A stretch of DNA of 64,000 nt from Sphaerisporangium rufum (GTDB taxonomy: Bacteria > Actinomycetota > Actinomycetes > Streptosporangiales > Streptosporangiaceae): NCBI RefSeq assembly GCF_016863395.1, contig NZ_BOOU01000069.1, forward strand, positions 1 through 64,000, written 5' to 3'. Below are positions 1 through 6,767 of the stretch, one piece after another. The position numbers and the translations under genes are program-made. Below the pieces are notes generated by a model. It worked only from the letters and a program-made list of their open reading frames with translations. It had not been told where the DNA came from and did no database searches. Position 1 is the first letter of the stretch. Each line of letters starts with the position of its first letter.

Positions 1-10
1 GCAGCGCGGG

Positions 11-83
11 CACCACCTGGGATTCCCGTTCCGCCGGCACCACCTGGGATTCGTTCTCCCGCACCGCCGGTACCACCTGGGAC
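11..83. repeat. Three short direct repeats at the left edge
   Basis: Three imperfect copies of a 13-base unit of the type CACCACCTGGGAT begin at 11, 38 and 71. The spacings of 27 and 33 are multiples of three, which suggests in-frame coding repeats. On the minus strand, in the frame with GC-rich third positions, each unit reads S-Q-V-V-P-A, so this may be part of a gene leaving the window to the left. I found no convincing start codon or ribosome binding site for it. The plus-strand frame open from 1 to 279 gives a Pro-rich peptide but has poor third-position GC. Confidence 0.4.
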
Positions 84-383
84 TGAATGCGAACGAAAAC
101 ATCTCGACCCGTCGTCCGGTTTGCAGAACAGAAGATCACAAAGGCAAGAAAGACCGGAGATCCGACCCGCCGTAGCCAGAAAGACCGGCGGAGAAACGGC
201 TCCGAAGGGGCGCCGACCACCGCCCGTACTGAACAGGACTTCGCACCACCGCGAGAGAACGGCACGGAAAGCGCGGTAATGATGACCGCGCCCGGCCGGC
301 CGCGATGAGACCCCGCCAGGCAGTGGCCTTCGGCTCCCCCCGCACGCATCACGCCCTCTCGCGACGCCCGCGGGCCGGCGCGG
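84..383. other. Intergenic region without a recognisable gene
   Basis: About 300 bases with visibly lower GC than the surroundings and no reading frame with actinobacterial codon use. An AGAAAGACCGG motif occurs twice (near 149 and 180). It lies downstream of the minus-strand regulator that ends at 384. I see no strong terminator hairpin. Confidence 0.5.
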
Positions 384-1382
384 TCAGCGGGTGGACGGGC
401 CGCCGGCGGGTGGGCCGGTGAGGGCGGCGCCGGTGGCGGTCAGCTCGTAGCGGAGGAAGCGGCCGTCGCGGACCGGGTAGATGAGACCGCAGTCGCGCAG
501 CGCGTGCAGGTGCTCCGACACCGTCCCCTTGGCCAGCCCGAGCCGCCGGGCCGCCGCGCCGGTCGTGACCCCCGCCGCCGCCTCGGCCAGCAGCCGGGCC
601 CGGGTGCGGCCGAGCAGCGTCACCAGCGCCGCGGACGGCTCGGCGGCGGGCCGGGCCAGGTCGCCGCGGCCGCGGGCCGGGTAGAAGAGCGCCGGCTGCC
701 AGGGCCGGTCCAGCAGCAGCGTCGGATGCGGGCCGTTGAAGAGGCTCGGCACCAGCAGCAGGCCGCGGCCGTCCGCGTGGTGCACGGCCGTACCCGGGCC
801 ACGCACCATCAGCGCCCCGGGCCGCCAGGTGATGTCCGGGTGGAGCCGGCCGGCCACCTGCTCGATGCCGGCGGCCACCAGATGCCGCCCGCGCGCCGAC
901 ACGTCGGCCATCAGGATGTCGCGGACCCGCCGCCAGTTCGGCGCGAGCACCGCCGTCCAGACGCGGGAGACGGCGGCGCCGAGTTGCCGGGTCACCTGGT
1001 CGGGCCGGTCCAGCGCGCGGGCCGGACCGGCCGCCGGCCGCTCGCGGTGCACCCGGCCGATCTCCCTGGCCACCACCTCCGGCGGGGTGGCGAGCAGCCG
1101 ATCGAGTTCGTCGGCGAACGGCTGCTCGGGGTCGGTCGACGGGCCGGGCGGGGGCGGGGTGAGGAAGTCGGGGACGTAGCCCTGGTGGGTGAGCAGGTCG
1201 GGCAGCAGCGAGAGGTCGATCGCGGCCAGCCGGGGCCGGTGGCGGGCGACGAACCGGTCGACCGCCGGCTCGCCGGGCACCGGGCTGAGGTGGGCGCGTA
1301 CCAGTGCCAGCGTCTCCCACAGCGGCGAGACGGCGAAGCGGACCCGCAGCAGGTCCTGGTCGGTGAGGGTCAGCGTCAGCAT
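384..1382 (-). CDS. ArsR-like winged-helix regulator (DUF5937 type)
   Basis: Predicted 332-residue DNA-binding regulator. The N-terminus (MLTLTLTDQDLLRVRFAVSP) is what I know from DUF5937 proteins. The last 80 residues form a winged helix: AAARRLGLAKGTVSEHLHAL is the recognition region, followed by a wing ending in RFLRYELT. I chose the ATG at 1382 because family similarity begins there. A GTG at 1418 would add 12 residues, but the AAGGAG next to it is too close to serve it. The gene is divergent from the MFS transporter at 1449, with only about 66 bases between, so it is the likely regulator of that transporter and of the aminopeptidase coupled to it. The ligand is unknown. Confidence 0.85.
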   Translation of the reverse strand: MLTLTLTDQDLLRVRFAVSPLWETLALVRAHLSPVPGEPAVDRFVARHRPRLAAIDLSLLPDLLTHQGYVPDFLTPPPPGPSTDPEQPFADELDRLLATPPEVVAREIGRVHRERPAAGPARALDRPDQVTRQLGAAVSRVWTAVLAPNWRRVRDILMADVSARGRHLVAAGIEQVAGRLHPDITWRPGALMVRGPGTAVHHADGRGLLLVPSLFNGPHPTLLLDRPWQPALFYPARGRGDLARPAAEPSAALVTLLGRTRARLLAEAAAGVTTGAAARRLGLAKGTVSEHLHALRDCGLIYPVRDGRFLRYELTATGAALTGPPAGGPSTR

Positions 1383-1448
1383 CCGGGTGAGTTCGGTCTG
1401 GGCCGAACCGTTGGCCACCTCCTTGCCCGTGGCCGCATTGTGCCACGC

Positions 1449-2738
1449 ATGCCGACGACCGCCGGAGCGACCGCCCTGAGCCGGCGGCTGCGCGCCGCCG
1501 CGCTGCCCGGGGCGACCGCGGCGTACTTCGTCGCGATCGGGATGACCCTGCCGGCGACCCCGCGGTTCGTGGCCGGGCCGCTCGGCGGGGACCCGGCCCT
1601 GGTCGGGGCCGCGGCGGCGGTGTTCAGCGTCGTCTCGCTGCTGGTACGGCTGCCGCTGGCCCGCCGGATCGGCCGGTGGCCGCGCCGTGCGGCGCTATCC
1701 GGTGCCGCCGGGCTGCTGGCCGCCGCCATCGCCGCCCACCTGGGAATCGGGCACGCCGTCCCGCTGCTTTCGGCCCGCGCGGTGGCGGGTGCCGCCGACG
1801 GGGTGTTCCTGCTGGTCGCGGTGGCCGCCGCCGACCAGGACGCGGCGGAGGGGCGGCGCGCGGCGGCGGTGAGCCGGCTCACCCTGATGGTCTACGGCGG
1901 GCTGCTCGCCGGGCCGGTGGCGGCGGAGCTGCTCCAGGCCCGCTTCGGGCTGGCCGTGGTGTGGGCGGCCGCCGCCGCGGCCGGCGTGGTCGCGACCGCC
2001 CTGGCCGCCGCGGTTCCCCAGTCCCGGCCGGAGGCCGCGGATCGGGCGGATCGCACCGGCCGGTCCGCGCGGGCGGGGTGGGTGCCGCGCGGGGCGGTGG
2101 GGCCGGCGGTGGTGTGCGTGCTGGTCACCGCGGGGCCGGTGGCATTCGGCACGTTCGTCGGCCTGTACGTGCTGGGCACCGGCCGGCCGGGCGCCGCGCT
2201 GGAACTCGGGGTGTGCGCCGCGGGCACGCTGGCCGGCCGGGCACTGGCCGGGCCCCGGCTGGACCGGCTGGACCCGGTCGCGGTGACCGTGGCGAGCGTG
2301 GCCGCCACCGGGGCGGCGTTGCTGCTGCTGTCCACCGGCACCGCGCTGGTGGTCACCGTCGCCGCGGCGCTGCTGCTGGCGGCGGGGCAGAGCGTCGCGT
2401 TCCCCGCGCTGACGTCGCTGGCGCTGCGCGCTGCGCCGCCGCACGACCGGTTGCCGGCGATCGCGGCGGTCACCGCGGCCTACGACGTGGGGTTCGTGCT
2501 GTCGGGGCTCGGCCTGGGCGTGCTGGGCGCGGCGGCCGGGCTGCCGGTCATGTTCGCGGCCGCCGGCCTGGTCGCGCTGGCCGCGCTCGGCGCCGTCCCC
2601 GCCCTGCGCCGTGCGGCGCCCCGGCGGGCACGCGCCGCCGGCGGCGGACCGGCCGGGCGCGGCGAACCGCCGGGTCCGGAAATGGAACGTGGCGGGCCGG
2701 CGGGCCGGTCCGGATCTCACGAAGAAGGAGAACGATGA
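1449..2738 (+). CDS. MFS transporter
   Basis: Hydrophobic protein of 429 residues with about twelve membrane segments and an Ala/Gly/Val-rich core, typical of the major facilitator superfamily drug-efflux type. An RxxxRxGRWPRRA stretch between segments 2 and 3 fits the cytoplasmic MFS loop motif. The C-terminal 50 residues are Arg/Pro/Gly-rich and probably cytoplasmic. The stop codon overlaps the start of the aminopeptidase at 2735 by four bases (ATGA), so the two are translationally coupled. Divergent from the DUF5937 regulator, which suggests local control. The substrate cannot be read from the sequence. Confidence 0.88.
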   Translation: MPTTAGATALSRRLRAAALPGATAAYFVAIGMTLPATPRFVAGPLGGDPALVGAAAAVFSVVSLLVRLPLARRIGRWPRRAALSGAAGLLAAAIAAHLGIGHAVPLLSARAVAGAADGVFLLVAVAAADQDAAEGRRAAAVSRLTLMVYGGLLAGPVAAELLQARFGLAVVWAAAAAAGVVATALAAAVPQSRPEAADRADRTGRSARAGWVPRGAVGPAVVCVLVTAGPVAFGTFVGLYVLGTGRPGAALELGVCAAGTLAGRALAGPRLDRLDPVAVTVASVAATGAALLLLSTGTALVVTVAAALLLAAGQSVAFPALTSLALRAAPPHDRLPAIAAVTAAYDVGFVLSGLGLGVLGAAAGLPVMFAAAGLVALAALGAVPALRRAAPRRARAAGGGPAGRGEPPGPEMERGGPAGRSGSHEEGER

Positions 2739-3967
2739 CGAACGACACGGATGCGGGTGCGCGGCTGGACCGCTACGCGCGGGTGATCCTGGAGACCGGG
2801 GTGGTGTTGCGCCCGGGACAGGATCTGGCGATCAACGCCCTGGTGGAGCACGCGCCGCTGGCCCGGGCGATCGCCGAGGCGGCCTACCGGCACGGCGCCG
2901 GCTACGTGGACATCTGGTACTTCGACCCGCACGCCAAGGCGTCCCGGGTGCGGCACGCGGCGCCGGAGTCGCTCGGCCGGACCCCGCCGTGGCTGGACCG
3001 GCGGTACGAGGACCTGGCCGAACGCGGCGGCGCGCTGGTCAACATCACCGGCGATCCGGACCCGGAGCTGCTGGCCGGCCTGGATCCGGCGCGCGCCGGG
3101 ATGGACCGGATGCCCGCCCTGGCCTCCCGGTTCCGGGTGCAGAGCCGGGGGCTGGTCGCCTGGACGATCGCCGCCTACCCGACCGCCGCCTGGGCGCGCG
3201 GCGTGTACGGCGAGCCGGACGTCGAGCGGCTGTGGCGGGACCTGGAGCACTTCCTGCGCCTGGACGAGCCGGACCCGGTGGCGGCCTGGCGCGAGCACCT
3301 GGACCTGCTGCGCCACCGGGCGGCGCTGCTCACCGAGGCCGGGTTCGACGAGCTGCACTACACCGGGCCGGGCACCGACCTGCGGGTCGGGCTCATCCCT
3401 GAGGCCCGCTGGACGATCTCCGCGCACGACATGCCGGACGGTTCGGTCAACGTGCTGAACCTGCCGACCGAGGAGGTGTTCACGACGCCGCACCGCGAGC
3501 GGGCCGAGGGCGTGGTCAGCGCCACCCGCCCGCTCGCGTTGGGCGGCGTCGTGGTGGAGGATCTGTGGCTGCGGCTGGCCGGCGGCCGGGTCGTCGAGGT
3601 GGACGCGCGGACCGGCCGGGACACCGTCGCCCGGCAGCTGGCGGACGTGCCGGGCGCGGGCCGTCTCGGCGAGGTGGCGCTGGTGGACGGCACCACCTCC
3701 CGCATCGGCCGGCTCGGCACCGTCTACCGGGACACGTTGCTGGACGAGAACGCGACCTGTCACATCGCGTGGGGCGGAGGCATCCCGACCGCGTTCGCGG
3801 ACTGGCGGGAGATCGACGACGCCACCCTGGCCGGCCGGGGGGTGAACTTCTCCAAGGTGCACGTCGACTTCATGATGGGCGGGCCCGGGCTGACCGTCCG
3901 GGGCCGCCGGGCCGGCGGGGGCGGCGAGACGACCATCCTTGAGGACGGTGCCTGGGCCCTCGGCTGA
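2735..3967 (+). CDS. Aminopeptidase, family M29
   Basis: A 410-residue metallo-aminopeptidase of the AmpS/AmpT/PepS type, expected to release N-terminal residues from peptides in the cytoplasm with two metal ions. Length matches the family. Candidate metal ligands in family order are Glu246 or Glu247 (LPTEEVF), Glu313 (GEVALVD), His343 (CHIAWGGG), His376 and Asp378 (HVDFMMGG). The position seven residues after the first His, which is Tyr in AmpT as I recall it, is Ile350 here. The ATG is preceded by GAAGGAG and overlaps the MFS stop, so a role in handling a peptide exported or imported by that transporter is possible but only inferred. Confidence 0.88.
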   Translation: MTNDTDAGARLDRYARVILETGVVLRPGQDLAINALVEHAPLARAIAEAAYRHGAGYVDIWYFDPHAKASRVRHAAPESLGRTPPWLDRRYEDLAERGGALVNITGDPDPELLAGLDPARAGMDRMPALASRFRVQSRGLVAWTIAAYPTAAWARGVYGEPDVERLWRDLEHFLRLDEPDPVAAWREHLDLLRHRAALLTEAGFDELHYTGPGTDLRVGLIPEARWTISAHDMPDGSVNVLNLPTEEVFTTPHRERAEGVVSATRPLALGGVVVEDLWLRLAGGRVVEVDARTGRDTVARQLADVPGAGRLGEVALVDGTTSRIGRLGTVYRDTLLDENATCHIAWGGGIPTAFADWREIDDATLAGRGVNFSKVHVDFMMGGPGLTVRGRRAGGGGETTILEDGAWALG

Positions 3968-4112
3968 CCGTGACGATGTAGGTGAACGCCTCCGGCCGGA
4001 TCCGGCCCTTCGCCCGCGCGTGAGGGCCGGGCCGCGGGTGGCCGCCTCCGGTATGGTCCGGCTCGTCGCCGGAGGGTGAGGATGGCGGCGAACACCCGCC
4101 GGTGGCGTTCGC

Positions 4113-4667
4113 TCAGGTCATGGCGGCGCGGGTGGCGGTGCGGAGTTCCTGCAGGTCGACGTCCAGGTCGACCAGGACGCGGGCGGCCAGGCCCTGGCCC
4201 TCGCGGATCATGCCGAGCAGGATGTGGCCGGTGCCGATGTGGTCGTGCCGGAGGTTGACGGCCTCGCGCAGCGAGAGTTCGAGCACCTTCTTGGCACGCT
4301 TGGTGAAGGGGATGTGCCCGCCGAAGCGCCGGCGGCGGGCGCGCGGCGCCCGGTCCAGCGCGCCCGGGCCGAAGGTGGCCTCGACCTTCTCCCGGACGCT
4401 GTCGAGGTCGATGCCGATGCTCTCCAGGGCCGCCGCGTCCAGCTCGTCGGCCCGGCGCCCGGTGGTGCGGAGGCGGCCGATCCGGTCGGCCACCCGGTCG
4501 TGGTCCAGGCCGTGCCCGACCAGCACCCGCCCGGCCACCGAGTCCGGCTGCCGGAGCAGGCCGAGCAGCACGTGCTCGGTGCCGATGTGCTCGTCGTCCA
4601 GCAGCCGGGCCTCGGCCTGGGCCAGGACCACCGCCTGCCGGGCGTCCTGGTGGAAGCGTTCGAACAT
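4113..4667 (-). CDS. Free-standing Clp N-terminal domain protein
   Basis: Protein of 184 residues made of two Clp_N repeats: residues 1-70 (FERFHQDARQAVVLAQAEA, then HIGTEHVLLGLL) and about 120-180 (FTKRAKKVLELSLREA, then HIGTGHILLGMI). This is the substrate/adaptor-binding N-domain of ClpC/ClpA, but no AAA+ module follows; the protein stops after the domain. It could compete for or bind ClpC adaptors, or sense substrates. It lies three bases after the small HTH gene, whose end carries the AAGGAG ribosome binding site, so the two form an operon under the operator at 4907-4951. Confidence 0.9.
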   Translation of the reverse strand: MFERFHQDARQAVVLAQAEARLLDDEHIGTEHVLLGLLRQPDSVAGRVLVGHGLDHDRVADRIGRLRTTGRRADELDAAALESIGIDLDSVREKVEATFGPGALDRAPRARRRRFGGHIPFTKRAKKVLELSLREAVNLRHDHIGTGHILLGMIREGQGLAARVLVDLDVDLQELRTATRAAMT

Positions 4668-4670
4668 GGC

Positions 4671-4904
4671 CTACCTCTCCTTCCGTAGCAGTCCGCGGCC
4701 GCCCGCGTACTTCTTGTGCACCGCCTGCTTGCTCACGCCGAGTAGCACCGCGATGTCCTGCCAGGACCAGCCCTGGTCCCGGGCGTTGTCGACCTGGAGG
4801 GCCTCCAGCCGTTCGACCAGGACCCGCAGCGCGCGTACGGCCCGCAGGCCGACGGACGGATCCCGGCTGCTCGCATCCGCGGCGAGCCGTGCCGTATCGC
4901 TCAT
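4671..4904 (-). CDS. Small helix-turn-helix protein
   Basis: Protein of 77 residues. The second half carries a helix-turn-helix, WSWQDIAVLLGVSKQAVHKKYAG, of the kind seen in sigma-like or MerR-like small regulators. The first half is a helical region rich in Arg and Ala. It is the first gene of a two-gene operon with the Clp N-domain protein. Two inverted repeats built from GTCAA/TTGAC half-sites begin three bases upstream of its ATG, so autoregulation is likely and any transcript leader would be very short. I infer that it is the DNA-binding partner for these sites; no known member is identified. Confidence 0.82.
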   Translation of the reverse strand: MSDTARLAADASSRDPSVGLRAVRALRVLVERLEALQVDNARDQGWSWQDIAVLLGVSKQAVHKKYAGGRGLLRKER

Positions 4905-4906
4905 GT

Positions 4907-4951
4907 CGTCAATTTAAGTTGACGAAGACGCAGGTGTCAACCACGGTTGAC
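4907..4951. promoter_or_regulatory. Double operator of GTCAA/TTGAC half-sites
   Basis: Two dyads stand side by side. CGTCAA-6-TTGACG occupies 4907-4924 and GTCAACC-2-GGTTGAC occupies 4936-4951; their centres are 28 bases apart. Four half-sites share GTCAA. They sit between the minus-strand HTH/Clp-N operon and the plus-strand ABC exporter, touching the start of the HTH gene. The likely ligand is the HTH protein at 4671-4904 (inference). Confidence 0.6.
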
Positions 4952-5073
4952 GATCGTGATGCGGCGCCCCGGCGGGAGCGGCGGATCGGACACGGTATAA
5001 GTGCAGGTCAGCAGGTTATTGACCAGAAAATCGATTGCCGCGGTACCGCCCGGTGAGACAGCCTGGGAGGGCT

Positions 5074-6765
5074 ATGCGCTCCCTTCCCGTCGCCGATCCC
5101 GGCGTTCCCGATGCCCGCAGCCCGTTCCGGTACCTGTGGTGGGTCACCCGCACCCAGGGCCGGTCGCTGGTCGCCGGCATCGGCTTCGCCGTGGCGTGGT
5201 GGCTGGCGCAGGCGCTGGTTCCCATGGTCGTCGGCAAGGCCATCGACAGCCTGACCGCGCAGGACGCGGCCCAGCTGGGCCGCTGGTCGGGGGTGCTGCT
5301 CGGGCTCGGCGTGGTGACCGCGTTCTCCGGCGTCATGCGCCACCGGATGGCGGTCTTCATCTGGCTGTCGGCCGCGTACCGCACCGTGCAGGTGACCGTG
5401 CGGCAGGCCACCCGGCTCGGCGCGACGCTGCCCAAGCGGCTGTCCACCGGCGAGGTGGTCAGCGTCGGCAACTCCGACATCGCCCACATCGGCAACTCGA
5501 TGGAGATCCTGCCGCGCGGGTCGGGCTCGGTGGTCGCGATCGCGGCGGTCACCGTCATCCTGATCGCCACCTCGCCGCAGCTCGGCCTGCTGGTGCTGCT
5601 CGGCGTGCCGCTGATGGCGCTGCTGGTCGCCCCGCTGCTGCGCCCGCTGCACCGGCGCCAGCACGAGCAGCGCGAGCTGCAGGGCGACCTGGCCACCCGG
5701 GCCACCGACATCGTCGCCGGCCTGCGGGTGCTGCGCGGCATCGGCGGCGAGCAGGTCTTCGCCGACCGCTACCGGCAGGAGTCGCAGCGGGTGCGCCACG
5801 CCGGGGTGCGGGTCGCCTCGGTCGACGCCACGCTGGAAGGCGTCCAGCTGCTGCTGCCCGGCCTGCTCATCGCGTTCCTCACCTGGCGCGGCGCGCACTA
5901 CGCCCTGGAGGGCACGATCACCGTCGGGCAGCTGGTCGCCTTCTACGGGTACGCCCTGTTCCTGGTGGGCCCGCTGCGCACCCTCACCGAGGCGGCCGAC
6001 AAGCTGACCAAGGGCCACGTCTCGGCCCGGCGCGTGGTGCGCATCCTCAGCCTGGAGCCGGAGATCGGCGGCCCCGGCGAGGCGACCACCGAGGGCGGCG
6101 ACCTGGTCGACGAGACGTCCGGCGTCATCGTGCGGCCGGGCCGGCTCACCGCGCTGGCCGCGGCGACCCCCGAGGAGGCCACCGAGGTCGCCGAGCGGCT
6201 CGGCCGCTACGTCGACGGCGACGTGACCTACGGCGGCGTGCCGCTGGCGGCGCTGCGCCCGGCGGAGGTCCGGCGGCGGATCCTGGTGGCCGACAACGGC
6301 GCCCGGCTGTTCACCGGCCCGCTGCGCGAGCAGCTCGACGTGGCCGGCACCGCCACCGACGACGACATCCGGCGCGTGCTGGACGAGGCGTGCGCGCAGG
6401 ACGTGGTGGACGCGCTGCCCGACGGCCTGGCCTCGCACGTCGCCGAGTCCGGCCGGGAGTTCTCCGGCGGGCAGCAGCAGCGGCTGCGGCTGGCCCGCGC
6501 GCTGCTCACCGACCCCGAGGTGCTGGTGCTGGTCGAGCCGACCAGCGCGGTGGACGCGCACACCGAGGCCCGGATCGCCGAGCGGCTCGGCGCCGCCCGG
6601 TCGGGCCGGACCACCCTGGTGTGCACCACCAGCCCGCTCGTACTCGACCGGGCCGACCATGTGATCTACCTGGCGGAGGGCCGGGTGCGCGCCGAGGGCA
6701 CGCACCGCGAGCTGCTCGCCGCCGAACCCGGTTACACCGCGACAGTGACCCGCGGAGAGGACTGA
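5074..6765 (+). CDS. ABC exporter half, catalytic residues degenerate but signature motif intact
   Basis: Membrane-fused ABC half-transporter of 563 residues, with six membrane segments in about 1-310 and a nucleotide-binding domain after that. The P-loop is absent: LTALAAATPEEAT stands where GxxGxGKST belongs. The Walker B Asp is Val (VLVLVEPTS), and the switch His is missing (VCTTSPLV). The signature motif EFSGGQQQR is intact. This is the non-catalytic partner of a heterodimer with the gene that follows two bases later. The ATG at 5074 has GGGAGG just upstream; a TTG at 5035 is less likely. Confidence 0.9.
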   Translation: MRSLPVADPGVPDARSPFRYLWWVTRTQGRSLVAGIGFAVAWWLAQALVPMVVGKAIDSLTAQDAAQLGRWSGVLLGLGVVTAFSGVMRHRMAVFIWLSAAYRTVQVTVRQATRLGATLPKRLSTGEVVSVGNSDIAHIGNSMEILPRGSGSVVAIAAVTVILIATSPQLGLLVLLGVPLMALLVAPLLRPLHRRQHEQRELQGDLATRATDIVAGLRVLRGIGGEQVFADRYRQESQRVRHAGVRVASVDATLEGVQLLLPGLLIAFLTWRGAHYALEGTITVGQLVAFYGYALFLVGPLRTLTEAADKLTKGHVSARRVVRILSLEPEIGGPGEATTEGGDLVDETSGVIVRPGRLTALAAATPEEATEVAERLGRYVDGDVTYGGVPLAALRPAEVRRRILVADNGARLFTGPLREQLDVAGTATDDDIRRVLDEACAQDVVDALPDGLASHVAESGREFSGGQQQRLRLARALLTDPEVLVLVEPTSAVDAHTEARIAERLGAARSGRTTLVCTTSPLVLDRADHVIYLAEGRVRAEGTHRELLAAEPGYTATVTRGED

Positions 6766-6767
6766 TC

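Noticed and set aside
1-279. Plus-strand open frame giving a Pro-rich peptide
   Set aside because: Third codon positions are rich in A and T, unlike every other gene here; the minus-strand reading of the same repeats fits coding bias better.
504-1448. Plus-strand extension upstream of the MFS gene
   Set aside because: It is a shadow of the minus-strand regulator; MFS similarity and a proper start begin at 1449.
5001-6767. Long plus-strand frame opposite the first ABC gene frame, joined to the second gene
   Set aside because: It shows Arg/Ala-rich shadow composition; the real second gene starts at GTG 6768.
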